Shown one piece after another: positions 26,683 through 35,333 of a DNA stretch of 64,000 bases. Made by a program: the position numbers and the translations under genes. Source of the stretch: Actinomycetes bacterium. GTDB lineage: Bacteria; Actinomycetota; Actinomycetes; S36-B12. Position 1 is the first letter of the stretch. Every line of letters starts with the position of its first letter. Location of the stretch: positions 1 to 64,000 of the forward strand of contig JAHEIZ010000004.1 in NCBI GenBank assembly GCA_024639145.1, in the 5' to 3' direction. A model generated the notes under the pieces. It saw only the letters and a list, made by a program, of their open reading frames with translations. It did not search any database and was not told where the DNA came from.

Positions 26683-28314
26683 ATGACCACGGCCGCCCTC
26701 TCGTCCGACAGTCCTCTCGACACATCTGCCTGGGCTGCCTTGCGCGCCCTCGCCGAGGGCATGGAGGGCACCACCATTCGTTCCCTCGTCGAGGCAGATG
26801 ATTCACGGCCCGGGCGACTAACACTCGATGCGGCCGGACTCAGCCTCGACTTCTCGCGCCAGCGTGTCACCGACGAAGTCCTGGCGCAGTTGCGTGAGCT
26901 CGCCGAGCAGCGGGGCGTGGCCCCGGCACGTGCGGCAATGCTCGAAGGCGCGCACATTAATACCACCGAGGATCGCGCAGTGCTGCACACCGCATTGCGT
27001 CGACGCGGCGAGCTGTCTCTCATCGTCGATGGCCAGGACATCTCCGCCGATGTCCATGACGTCCTGGACCGCATGGGTCATTTCGCCGAGCGCGTGCGAT
27101 CAGGCGAGTGGAAGGGTGCGACAGGTCAGCGGATCCGCACAGTCGTCAACATCGGTATCGGCGGCTCTGATCTCGGTCCGGCGATGGCCTATCTGGCGCT
27201 GCGTGCCTTCAGCGACCGAGATCTTGCCTTCCATTTCGTCTCGAATGTTGACCCCACCGATCTGGCCGAGGCCATTCGCGATCTCGACCCGGCGACGACT
27301 CTGTTCATCGTCGCCTCCAAGACCTTCACGACCCTCGAGACAATGACGAATGCCGAGGCGGCACGACGTTGGCTCGTGAACGATCTTGGTCCCGATTCCG
27401 TCTCGCATCACTTCGTCGCGGTCTCCACGAATGCGTCAGCAGTATCAGCTTTCGGCATCGATCCTGCGCACATGTTCGGCTTCTGGGATTGGGTCGGCGG
27501 GCGCTACTCCATGGATTCCGCCATCGGTCTGTCGACCATGATCGCGATTGGCTCCGATGGCTTTGCGCAGCTGCTTGATGGCTTCCGTGCGATGGACGAG
27601 CACTTTGCCAGTGCACCCGCAGAGGCGAATCTGCCGCTCCACCTTGGCCTTCTGAGTGTGTGGAACCGCAACTTCCTTGACATCGAGACCACGGCAGTCC
27701 TGCCGTACTCGCAGTACCTGTCGCGCTTCCCGGCGTACCTTCAGCAGCTCACCATGGAGAGCAACGGCAAGAGCGTGCGGCGCGATGGCACCCCTGTGGA
27801 CTATGAGACAGGCGGGATTTTCTGGGGCGAGCCCGGCACCAATGGGCAGCATTCGTTCTATCAACTTCTCCACCAGGGCACCGATACTGTCGCCTGCGAC
27901 ATCATCGTCGTTGTGCAGTCGGAGAATCCTGACGGCGACCAGCAGGCGATGCTCGTGGCGAATGCTCTCGCGCAGGCTTCGGTGCTCTCCATCGGCCGCG
28001 ATGCGGCACAGGTCGCTGCTGATGGAACGCCCGCCGCACTCGTGCCGCACAAGGTGATGCCCGGAGATCGTCCGGTGAATCTCATCATGCTGGAACGACT
28101 CGATCCCGCTGCTCTCGGTGCGCTCGTCGCGCTCTATGAGCACAGCGTGTTCGTGCAAGGCGTCATCTGGGGGATTGATTCATTCGATCAGTGGGGAGTC
28201 GAACTCGGCAAGAAGGTTGCCATGGGGATCTTGAGCCAATTGGTGGAGGGAATTCCTGCAGATGTCGATGCCTCCACCCGGGCATCCATAGCGCGCTACG
28301 AGGCCCTGCGCTAG
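26683..28314 (+). CDS. pgi: Glucose-6-phosphate isomerase
   Basis: A 543-residue phosphoglucose isomerase interconverting glucose 6-phosphate and fructose 6-phosphate. Visible signatures include VVNIGIGGSDLGPAMA, the phosphate-binding FIVASKTFTTLETMTN, and the PGI motif GRYSMDSAIGL. Catalytic residues lie in TMESNGKSV, the glutamate in FWGEPGTNGQHSFYQLLHQGT, and the C-terminal VWGIDSFDQWGVELGK with the lysine. Length is normal. The ATG at 26683 starts the conserved reading; an open frame extends upstream but is antisense to gnd. The TAG stop overlaps the stop of the convergent PAC2 gene in a shared CTAG. Confidence 0.98.
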   Translation: MTTAALSSDSPLDTSAWAALRALAEGMEGTTIRSLVEADDSRPGRLTLDAAGLSLDFSRQRVTDEVLAQLRELAEQRGVAPARAAMLEGAHINTTEDRAVLHTALRRRGELSLIVDGQDISADVHDVLDRMGHFAERVRSGEWKGATGQRIRTVVNIGIGGSDLGPAMAYLALRAFSDRDLAFHFVSNVDPTDLAEAIRDLDPATTLFIVASKTFTTLETMTNAEAARRWLVNDLGPDSVSHHFVAVSTNASAVSAFGIDPAHMFGFWDWVGGRYSMDSAIGLSTMIAIGSDGFAQLLDGFRAMDEHFASAPAEANLPLHLGLLSVWNRNFLDIETTAVLPYSQYLSRFPAYLQQLTMESNGKSVRRDGTPVDYETGGIFWGEPGTNGQHSFYQLLHQGTDTVACDIIVVVQSENPDGDQQAMLVANALAQASVLSIGRDAAQVAADGTPAALVPHKVMPGDRPVNLIMLERLDPAALGALVALYEHSVFVQGVIWGIDSFDQWGVELGKKVAMGILSQLVEGIPADVDASTRASIARYEALR

Positions 28315-29159
28315 TCGTTGGAACCGCGGCGACGCAGGTAGCGCTCGAACTCACGGGCAATAGCCTCGCCACTTGCCTCGGGCAAATCAGCGGTGTCGCG
28401 CGCTTCTTCGAGTTGTTTGACGTATTCCTCGATCTCGTCGTCCTCCGCAGCCAGTTCGTCGACGCCGGCTTCCCACGCACGTGCGTCCTCAGGCAGATCT
28501 CCGAGCGGAACAGGCACGTCGAGAATGTCCTCGATGCGGCCGACTAGCGCCAAGGTGGCCTTCGGGCACGGCGGTGCCGCGACGTAATGCGGAACGGCAG
28601 CCCAGAGGCTTATCGCCGGAATCTCGAACCGCGTGCATGCTTCCTGGATCACGCCCACTATGCCGGTCGGTCCTTCGTAGTGAGAAGCCTCGATTCCCAT
28701 CTCGTCGCACAGGGAGAGATCGGTCGAGGAACCGGTGACCGGAACCGGTCGCGTATGCGGGCTGTCGGAGAGCAAGGCTCCGAGAGTGATGACGAGTTGC
28801 ACGTCGAGCTCGGCAGCGAGCGCGAGGATCTCTCGGGTGAACTGCTGCCATTTCATATTCGGCTCCACGCCCTGCACGAGGATTACATCGCGCGGCGACA
28901 GCGGTAACCGCGCGACGTAAAGTCGAGTCCCGGGCCAGGTGAGCTGGCGAACGCCGGCCTCATCGATGGCGATCATCGGGCGATTGACCTGATAGTCGTA
29001 GTACTCCTCGGAATCGAGCTCAGTGAGAAGCTGCGCATCCCATGCATCGATCAGGTGGGCAATCGTTCCGCTCGCGGAGTCACCTGCGTCATTCCAGCCC
29101 TCGAATGCGCAGACCATGACCGGGTCCACGAGTACGGGAAGCTCGTCGTACTCGATCAT
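28311..29159 (-). CDS. PAC2 family protein
   Basis: A 282-residue protein of the PAC2 family (named after a eukaryotic proteasome assembly chaperone, but widespread in actinobacteria irrespective of proteasomes). Features are PVMVCAFEGWNDAGDSASG near the N-terminus, RPMIAIDEAGVRQLTWPGTRLYV, DVILVQGVEPNMKWQQF, ITLGALLSDSPHTRPVPVTG and ISLWAAVPHYVAAPPCPKATLALV. The acidic C-terminal tail (about residues 225-270) is probably helical. The ATG overlaps the hydrolase stop (TGATG) and is preceded by GGAGGG, so it is coupled to that gene. A role in proteasome assembly must not be assumed. Confidence 0.92.
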   Translation of the reverse strand: MIEYDELPVLVDPVMVCAFEGWNDAGDSASGTIAHLIDAWDAQLLTELDSEEYYDYQVNRPMIAIDEAGVRQLTWPGTRLYVARLPLSPRDVILVQGVEPNMKWQQFTREILALAAELDVQLVITLGALLSDSPHTRPVPVTGSSTDLSLCDEMGIEASHYEGPTGIVGVIQEACTRFEIPAISLWAAVPHYVAAPPCPKATLALVGRIEDILDVPVPLGDLPEDARAWEAGVDELAAEDDEIEEYVKQLEEARDTADLPEASGEAIAREFERYLRRRGSND

Positions 29160-29986
29160 CAGCCCTCCTCGCCTGCGGCATCGTGCACCGTGGTGATCCA
29201 GCCTGCCACGAGTGCGGGCCATTGCAGAGGTACGTCGTGAATCGCTCCCTGCCAGATCTGAAGATTGAACTCACCGATCTCCTGAAGTCGACGTTCAACC
29301 AAGGCATCCAGTGCACGGGAGTCCGTGCAGAGAACTGCCCACGTATCGAGTCGACGTGCGCGAATGTCAGACACGCTGTCGTAATCGAGCAGGCCGTCGA
29401 GCACCTCCATGTGCCGATCAACGCCGATTCGAGTACGGATGACGCCATCGGCCTCGATGAATGTAGGGGCGAGGGCGGCACGGATCTCCTCGGACCAGTA
29501 CGAAGCAAGATTCCCGGTGGAGATGAGGCGCCAGAGCTCATCGACGCGAATATTCAGGGCAGGCGGCCGCAGTCGTTCGCGTACCTCGGCGCGATCGCCC
29601 ATGTCCCCAGGGCCGCGCAGTCCGCCGTCGAGCAGGCCGATGGTGCGCACCCTGTCGGGATCCGCGGCGCCAAGCCGGGCCGCCACGGCGGCGCCCCAGG
29701 AGTGACCGATGACAGTGGCGGTACTCACGCCACGCGCATCCATGACCTCGATGACGTCCTGGGCGCATCGTTCGATGGAGAAGTCGGCGCCAAGCGGGGT
29801 GTCGGACAGCCCATGCCCTCGTTGATCAAGGCGCAGGATGCGCGGAGCCTGCAGGTACGTGCAGACGGGATCCCAGAAGTGGCGCTGCTGGGAGAGTCCG
29901 TGCAGCAGCACGAGGGCATCAGTGCCGCTTCCCTCGTCACTGCCGTGCAGAACCTGCTCATCTGAGGTCTCCACGGTCCAGGACAT
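29159..29986 (-). CDS. Alpha/beta hydrolase
   Basis: A 275-residue alpha/beta-hydrolase-fold enzyme. The oxyanion loop is LVLLHGLSQQRHFWDPV, the nucleophile elbow GHSWGA (serine near residue 103), a candidate acid in the region after WAVLCTDSRALD and a late histidine in GAIHDVPLQWP. The segment LRLDQRGHGLSDTP is typical of epoxide hydrolase/esterase relatives. The substrate cannot be told. The ATG at 29986 is selected because upstream codons encode an arginine-rich non-homologous stretch overlapping metH, and because TACGGT sits 6 nt upstream. It is divergent from metH and coupled to the PAC2 gene. Confidence 0.9.
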   Translation of the reverse strand: MSWTVETSDEQVLHGSDEGSGTDALVLLHGLSQQRHFWDPVCTYLQAPRILRLDQRGHGLSDTPLGADFSIERCAQDVIEVMDARGVSTATVIGHSWGAAVAARLGAADPDRVRTIGLLDGGLRGPGDMGDRAEVRERLRPPALNIRVDELWRLISTGNLASYWSEEIRAALAPTFIEADGVIRTRIGVDRHMEVLDGLLDYDSVSDIRARRLDTWAVLCTDSRALDALVERRLQEIGEFNLQIWQGAIHDVPLQWPALVAGWITTVHDAAGEEG

Positions 29987-29992
29987 GTCTCC

Positions 29993-29998
29993 ACCGTA
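29993..29998 (-). promoter_or_regulatory. -10-like hexamer TACGGT of the hydrolase-PAC2 pair
   Basis: TACGGT on the minus strand ends 6 nt before the ATG at 29986. The intervening GGAGAC could also serve as a weak ribosome-binding site. Confidence 0.4.
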
Positions 29999-30014
29999 GC
30001 GTCTCAACGCTTGC

Positions 30015-30032
30015 AGGTAGGCTTGCCTAACT
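30015..30032. promoter_or_regulatory. Palindrome abutting the metH start, IdeR/DtxR-box-like
   Basis: AGGTAGGC-TT-GCCTAACT is an inverted repeat with 7 of 8 paired positions ending directly before the metH ATG. It overlaps a TAGGCT hexamer (30018-30023). It resembles the iron-box consensus of IdeR/DtxR but lacks one base, so regulator identity is uncertain. There is no room for a cobalamin riboswitch in the 46-bp gap. Confidence 0.35.
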
Positions 30033-33000
30033 ATGGGACAGAGCCTTCGGGAAGCCTTGCGCAGTCGTGTCGTCGTCGCCGATGGGGCCATGGGCACCAT
30101 GCTCCAGGCGCAGGATCCCAGCCTGGAGGACTTCCAGGGATACGAAGGCTGCAATGAGATCCTCAATGTGACCCGCCCCGACGTCGTGGCCGCGGTTCAC
30201 GATGCGTACTTCGCAGTGGGCGTCGACTGCGTGGAAACCAATACCTTCGGTGCCAACTTCGCGAACCTGGCCGAGTACGACATCACCGACCGCATTTTCG
30301 AGCTCGCCAAGGCCGGGGCTCAGATCGCCCGCGAATGCGCGGACAAGTGGTCAACCGTGGATCAGCCCCGCTGGGTACTCGGGTCGATGGGGCCGGGCAC
30401 CAAGCTTCCTAGCCTCGGCCATGCGCCTTACGCCCTGCTGCGGGATGCCTATGAGACCCAGGCACTTGGCCTGATCGAGGGTGGGGTCGACGCCTTTCTC
30501 GTCGAGACCGCACAGGATCTCCTGCAGGCCAAGGCAGCCATCATTGGCGCACAGCGGGCAATGGAGAAGGCAGGCGTTGATCTGCCTGTGCTGGCCCAGG
30601 TGACCGTCGAGACCACGGGCACGATGCTTCTCGGTTCCGAGATCGGCGCAGCGCTCACCGCGCTCGAGCCCCTGGGCATCGAGATGATCGGCCTGAACTG
30701 CGCGACCGGTCCGGCCGAGATGAGCGAGCACCTGCGTACGCTCTCGAAGTCCGCTCGCATCGGCATCAGCGCGATGCCCAACGCCGGTCTTCCCGTACTC
30801 ACCGCTGACGGTGCGCACTACCCGCTCGGTCCTGATGAGCTCGCTGCGGCGCATGTCGCCTTCACCCGCGATTACGGCCTGGGGCTGGTCGGTGGCTGCT
30901 GCGGCACCACCCCGGCTCACCTCGAGGCCATCGTCAAGGCCGTGCGCGGCCAGCAGGTGGTTGAACGTGCTGTTGAGCCAGAAGCGGCGATTGCGTCGCT
31001 CTACCAGTCTGTTCCCTTCCGACAGGACACTGCCTACTTGTCCATCGGTGAGCGTACGAACGCCAATGGATCCAAGGCGTTCCGCGAGGCCATGCTTGAG
31101 GGCAACTGGGATGACTGCATCGAAATTGCTCGCGCCCAGATCCGCGATGGCGCGCACATGCTCGATCTCTGCGTCGATTACGTCGGTCGCGATGGAGTCG
31201 CTGACATGCGTGAGCTGGCCGGGCGACTGGCGACAGCTTCGACTCTGCCGATCATGATCGACTCGACCGAGCCTGCGGTTCTCGAGGCAGGCCTCGAAGC
31301 GCTCGGCGGTCGCGCCACTATCAACTCGGTGAACTACGAGGATGGCGACGGCCCGGACTCCCGATTCGCGCGCATCATGCCCCTTGTTCGCGAGCACGGT
31401 GCTGCTGTCGTAGCGCTGACCATCGACGAGGAGGGCCAGGCCCGCACCGCCGAATGGAAGGTGCGCATCGCCGACCGCCTGATCGCCGACCTCACCAGCA
31501 ACTGGGGGATGCGCGTTGAGGACATCATGGTCGACACCCTGACATTTCCCATTGCGACGGGACAGGAGGAAACCCGTCGCGATGCGATCGAGACCATGGA
31601 TGCCATTCGCGAGCTCAAGCGCAAGTACCCGACCGTGCAGACCACCTTGGGCTTATCGAATGTGTCGTTCGGCCTTAACCCGGCAGCACGGCAGGTACTC
31701 AACTCGGTGTTCCTGCATGAGGCCATGGAGGCGGGTCTCGACTCCGCGATCGTGCATGCCTCGAAGATCCTTCCGATGAACCGCATCCCCGATGAGCAGC
31801 GCGAGGTCGCGCTTGATCTCGTGTACGACCGCCGCGTATTCAACGACGAGGGCATCGCCACCTACGATCCGCTGGGCCGCTTCCTCGATCTCTTCGAGGG
31901 TGTCGAGTCCAAGAGCCTCAACGCCTCTCGTGCCGAGGAACTCGCAGCGCTGCCGCTGAACGAGCGACTCGAGCGTCGCATCATCGATGGCGAACGCCAA
32001 GGTCTCGAGGCTGATCTCGACGAAGCGCTTCTCACGCGCACCGCACTCGAGATCGTCAACGACTCTCTGCTGGAGGGCATGAAGGTTGTCGGACAGCTGT
32101 TCGCCAGCGGCGAGATGCAGCTTCCCTTCGTCCTTCAGAGCGCCGAGGTGATGAAGACCGCTGTCGCCTACCTCGAGCCGCACATGGAGAAGACCGACGA
32201 AGAGGGCAAGGGAACGATGGTGCTCGCCACTGTCAAGGGCGACGTACACGACATCGGCAAGAACCTCGTCGACATCATCTTGACGAACAACGGTTACAAC
32301 GTCGTAAACATCGGTATTAAGCAGCCGGTCAACGCCATCATCGAGGCCGCTGAGCAGCACAACGCCGATCTCATCGGCATGAGCGGTCTTCTCGTCAAGA
32401 GCACCGTCATCATGAAAGAGAATCTCCAGGAGATGAACGCCCGCGGAATCGCGACGCGCTTTCCGGTGCTTCTCGGTGGCGCAGCTCTCACCCGCGCCTA
32501 CGTCGAGCAGGATCTCGCGGACATCTACGAAGGGGAAGTGCGCTACGCACGCGATGCCTTCGAGGGTCTGCGACTGATGGACGCCGTCATGGCGGTCAAG
32601 CGCGGCGTCCCCGGTGCCGCGCTGCCCGAGCGTCGCGAGCGTCGGGTCAAGGGCTCTGCTGCAACGCCGACCCTGACTGATCCTGCTGATATGCCGGCGC
32701 GCTCGGATGTCGCCATTGACGTGCAGCTGCCCGAAGCCCCGTTCTTCGGTGATCGCATCGTGCGCGGTATCTCGCTGGCTGAGTACACGCCGTACCTAGA
32801 CGAGCGTGCGCTCTTTCTCGGTCAGTGGGGACTGAAGTCGAGTCGTGGTGATGGTCCGTCGTACGACGAGCTGGTAGAGACCGAAGGGCGCCCGCGGCTG
32901 CGCGAATGGCTCGGCCGGATTCAGACTGAGGGCATGATCGAACCTGCAGTCGTCTACGGCTACTTCCCCTGCTACTCCGAGGGTGATGACCTCGTGATCG

Positions 33001-33533
33001 TGTGGCACGAGGGCCCGAAGAAGGGACAGGAGCGCGTGCGCTTCAGCTTTCCGCGTCAGCGCCGTGATCGTCACCTGTGCCTCTCGGACTTCTTCCGTCC
33101 GAAGGAGTCAGGCGAGCTCGATGTGGTCTCCTTCCAGGTCGTGACCATGGGACAGGCTGCATCTGATGCCACGGGCAAGCTGTTCGAGTCCGATTCCTAC
33201 CGCGACTACCTTGAACTGCACGGTTTGTCTGTGCAGCTCACGGAGGCTCTTGCGGAGTATTGGCACGCGCGCACCCGTGAAGAGCTCGGACTCGGTTCGG
33301 ATGATTCCGGAGACATGAGTGAGCTGATCGAGAAGCAGGGCTACCGTGGTTCGCGCTACTCATTCGGCTACCCGGCGTGCCCTGACCTCGAGCAGCAGAC
33401 GATGCTGATGGAGCTTCTTGATCCCGGGCGCATCGGCGTCGAGCTGAGCGAGGAATTCCAGTTACACCCCGAGCAGTCGACAAGCGCGATCATTGCTCAT
33501 CACCCGGAGGCCAAGTACTTCAACGCGGGCTGA
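30033..33533 (+). CDS. metH: Methionine synthase, cobalamin-dependent
   Basis: A 1166-residue B12-dependent methionine synthase that transfers the methyl group of 5-methyltetrahydrofolate to homocysteine. The domains run in order. The homocysteine module (about 1-320) has zinc-ligand cysteines in IGLNCATG (residue about 223) and LVGGCCGTTPAH (about 288). The pterin module has YLSIGERTNANGSKAFR. The cap and cobalamin modules contain the lower-ligand histidine in KGDVHDIGKNLV (about 738). The AdoMet-reactivation domain has SFGYPACPDLEQQ (about 1112). All modules are intact and length is slightly below the E. coli 1227. It is monocistronic. It implies a need for cobalamin, made or imported elsewhere. 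Confidence 0.99.
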   Translation: MGQSLREALRSRVVVADGAMGTMLQAQDPSLEDFQGYEGCNEILNVTRPDVVAAVHDAYFAVGVDCVETNTFGANFANLAEYDITDRIFELAKAGAQIARECADKWSTVDQPRWVLGSMGPGTKLPSLGHAPYALLRDAYETQALGLIEGGVDAFLVETAQDLLQAKAAIIGAQRAMEKAGVDLPVLAQVTVETTGTMLLGSEIGAALTALEPLGIEMIGLNCATGPAEMSEHLRTLSKSARIGISAMPNAGLPVLTADGAHYPLGPDELAAAHVAFTRDYGLGLVGGCCGTTPAHLEAIVKAVRGQQVVERAVEPEAAIASLYQSVPFRQDTAYLSIGERTNANGSKAFREAMLEGNWDDCIEIARAQIRDGAHMLDLCVDYVGRDGVADMRELAGRLATASTLPIMIDSTEPAVLEAGLEALGGRATINSVNYEDGDGPDSRFARIMPLVREHGAAVVALTIDEEGQARTAEWKVRIADRLIADLTSNWGMRVEDIMVDTLTFPIATGQEETRRDAIETMDAIRELKRKYPTVQTTLGLSNVSFGLNPAARQVLNSVFLHEAMEAGLDSAIVHASKILPMNRIPDEQREVALDLVYDRRVFNDEGIATYDPLGRFLDLFEGVESKSLNASRAEELAALPLNERLERRIIDGERQGLEADLDEALLTRTALEIVNDSLLEGMKVVGQLFASGEMQLPFVLQSAEVMKTAVAYLEPHMEKTDEEGKGTMVLATVKGDVHDIGKNLVDIILTNNGYNVVNIGIKQPVNAIIEAAEQHNADLIGMSGLLVKSTVIMKENLQEMNARGIATRFPVLLGGAALTRAYVEQDLADIYEGEVRYARDAFEGLRLMDAVMAVKRGVPGAALPERRERRVKGSAATPTLTDPADMPARSDVAIDVQLPEAPFFGDRIVRGISLAEYTPYLDERALFLGQWGLKSSRGDGPSYDELVETEGRPRLREWLGRIQTEGMIEPAVVYGYFPCYSEGDDLVIVWHEGPKKGQERVRFSFPRQRRDRHLCLSDFFRPKESGELDVVSFQVVTMGQAASDATGKLFESDSYRDYLELHGLSVQLTEALAEYWHARTREELGLGSDDSGDMSELIEKQGYRGSRYSFGYPACPDLEQQTMLMELLDPGRIGVELSEEFQLHPEQSTSAIIAHHPEAKYFNAG

Positions 33534-34352
33534 TCAGCGCTTGGTGAATGGGGTCTTCTCCAGCCACAGATCACGGGGTGGCATCGGAGGGGGAGTGCCG
33601 CCCTTGGTAGGGCAGATTGCCTGATGATCGCACCAATCGCACAGTTTCGAGGGTGTGGGCGCGAACTCGCCGATCTCCGCAGCTGTTGAGATGGCATCAC
33701 GAACGGTCAGTACCCGACGTTCCGTCGCGAGAAGATCCGCCTCAGTCGGCTCGTAGCGAAGAACCTCGCGGTTACCGAGGAAGAGCAACTGCAGCATCGC
33801 CGGCACGACCTCATGAATGCGCCACCACGCCAGGGCATAGAACCGCATCTGGAACATCGGCTTGTCCTGGTACTGCGGTCGGGGCGCCTTGCCTGTCTTG
33901 TAATCGACGATTCGAATACGACCATCAGGTGCCTTGTCGATGCGATCGACGTACCCGCGAATATTGAAGGTGGACGTCAGGGGTGTTTCGAATCCGAACT
34001 CTCGAGCATGCGGTTCCAAGCGAACGGGATCCTCGATGGCGAAGTACGAGGCGATCAGATCAGGTGCACTTCCAACTCGATCGATGACGGCGGCGGCAGC
34101 CGCGACATCGTCCTTCTGGAGTTCAGCCCAGGCCGCTTCGAAGAGCTCGTGGGTGGCAGCAGGCGTGCGGTCACGTGCGGGAAGGTTGAAGAGATCCTCG
34201 AGAGCCGTGTGCATCAAGGTACCCATGATCGCGGCGGGCGCCGGAGCCTCGGGGAGGCGGTCGATAGTGCGGAATCTGTAGAGGAGCGGACATTGGGTGA
34301 AGTCCCCAATACGAGAGGCCGACAGGGATCGCGGAAAGTCGTCTGCACTCAC
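33534..34352 (-). CDS. RecB-family PD-(D/E)XK exonuclease (Cas4-like fold)
   Basis: A 272-residue nuclease of the PD-(D/E)XK superfamily similar to actinobacterial RecB-family exonucleases. It begins LSASRIGDFTQCPLLYRF, with the first cysteine of an iron-sulfur cluster, followed by MGTLMHTALEDLF with the histidine of the nuclease core. The catalytic motif is the aspartate in GYVDRIDKAPDGRIRIVDYKTGK. A C-terminal cysteine cluster in LCDWCDHQAICP completes the AddB/Cas4-like iron-sulfur staple. There is no CRISPR locus nearby, so it is a repair-type nuclease rather than Cas4. The GTG start follows TAGGCT by 6 nt on the minus strand, divergent from trmI. The same gene neighbours trmI in other actinobacteria. 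Confidence 0.92.
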   Translation of the reverse strand: MSADDFPRSLSASRIGDFTQCPLLYRFRTIDRLPEAPAPAAIMGTLMHTALEDLFNLPARDRTPAATHELFEAAWAELQKDDVAAAAAVIDRVGSAPDLIASYFAIEDPVRLEPHAREFGFETPLTSTFNIRGYVDRIDKAPDGRIRIVDYKTGKAPRPQYQDKPMFQMRFYALAWWRIHEVVPAMLQLLFLGNREVLRYEPTEADLLATERRVLTVRDAISTAAEIGEFAPTPSKLCDWCDHQAICPTKGGTPPPMPPRDLWLEKTPFTKR

Positions 34353-34358
34353 GCGGTC

Positions 34359-34364
34359 AGCCTA
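34359..34364 (-). promoter_or_regulatory. -10-like hexamer TAGGCT of the RecB-family nuclease gene
   Basis: TAGGCT on the minus strand ends 6 nt before the GTG at 34352. Confidence 0.55.
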
Positions 34365-34381
34365 TGCCGATCGCCTGCCGC

Positions 34382-34387
34382 TAATGT
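34382..34387 (+). promoter_or_regulatory. -10-like hexamer TAATGT of trmI
   Basis: TAATGT ends 7 nt before the ATG at 34395, only 42 bp from the divergent RecB-family start. Confidence 0.45.
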
Positions 34388-34394
34388 GTGCGCA

Positions 34395-35315
34395 ATGTCA
34401 TCGATGTCGCAGGCGCGTCGCCGGGGTCCGTTCGAAGCGGGCGATCTGGTGCAGTTGACCGATCCCAAGGGCAAGCTGCACACCATCACCCTCACGCCCG
34501 GCAAGGTGTTCCACACGCACCGCGGCCAACTTCCGCACGACGACATCATCGGCACACCTGATGGCTCGGTCATTGCCTCCTCGAACGGAAGCTCTTACCT
34601 GGTGCTGCGGCCGCTTCTCGATGACTTCGTGCTGTCTATGCCGCGTGGTGCAGCGGTGGTGTACCCGAAGGACGCGGCCCGCATCGTCGGCCTGGCAAAC
34701 CTTCATCCAGGCTCGCGCGTGGTGGAGGCCGGCGTTGGCTCCGGCGCTCTCTCCTGCTCACTGCTGCGCGCTATCGGCGATGACGGAGTGCTCCACAGCT
34801 TCGAGCGACGTGACGACTTTGCGGATATTGCCCAAAAGAACGTCGAGCAGTGGTTCGGCATGCGACCAGCCCACTGGACTGTGACCGTGGGCGATCTTGC
34901 CCATGAACTGAGCGATCGTGACGTCGATGCCGTCATCCTCGACATGCTCGCCCCGTGGGACTGCCTCGAGGCGTCGGCTGCCGCCCTCGCTCCTGGCGGT
35001 GTCATCGTGATCTATGTGGCAACAGCGACCCAGATGTCCAAGACGGTCGAGACTGCGCGAGTGATGGGCGTCTGGACCGAACCACGCGCCGAGGAGTCGA
35101 TGGTGCGCACCTGGCATCTCGAAGGCCTCTCGGTTCGCCCGGATCACCGCATGAACGGGCATACCGGCTTCCTGGTGACCATGCGCCGATTGGCTCCAGG
35201 CACCGTGCTGCCCGTCCGTCGTCGTCGCCCTGCACCAGGCGCCTACGGTGAGGATTACACGGGCCCGGGAGCCGAGCCACGAGGCGAAGATGCGCAGCCT
35301 GGCCTAGAGTCGTAG
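34395..35315 (+). CDS. trmI: tRNA (adenine-58-N1)-methyltransferase
   Basis: A 306-residue SAM-dependent methyltransferase making m1A58 in tRNAs, a homologue of mycobacterial Rv2118c. The N-terminal beta domain contains FEAGDLVQLTDPKGKLHTITL. The catalytic domain has the SAM motif VVEAGVGSGALSCSLLRA, then LHSFERRDDFADIAQKNVE and VDAVILDMLAPWDCLEAS. The C-terminal NGHTGFLVTMRRL is typical. It is expected to be a homotetramer. The ATG at 34395 is supported by TAATGT and because upstream codons overlap the divergent nuclease gene. As in Mycobacterium it precedes the Pup-proteasome genes, with mpa starting 18 bp after the stop. Confidence 0.97.
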   Translation: MSSMSQARRRGPFEAGDLVQLTDPKGKLHTITLTPGKVFHTHRGQLPHDDIIGTPDGSVIASSNGSSYLVLRPLLDDFVLSMPRGAAVVYPKDAARIVGLANLHPGSRVVEAGVGSGALSCSLLRAIGDDGVLHSFERRDDFADIAQKNVEQWFGMRPAHWTVTVGDLAHELSDRDVDAVILDMLAPWDCLEASAAALAPGGVIVIYVATATQMSKTVETARVMGVWTEPRAEESMVRTWHLEGLSVRPDHRMNGHTGFLVTMRRLAPGTVLPVRRRRPAPGAYGEDYTGPGAEPRGEDAQPGLES

Positions 35316-35333
35316 ACGACTCAAGGAGGCCGC

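Noticed and set aside
28311-29159. PAC2 protein as a proteasome subunit
   Set aside because: The fold is unrelated to 20S alpha or beta subunits and lacks an N-terminal catalytic threonine.
29987-30032. Cobalamin riboswitch before metH
   Set aside because: Only 46 bp separate metH from the divergent hydrolase start, too short for the aptamer, and no B12-box sequence is visible.
33534-34352. Cas4-like nuclease as a sign of a CRISPR system
   Set aside because: No repeats or other cas genes lie anywhere in the window; the neighbourhood is that of a repair-type RecB-family nuclease.
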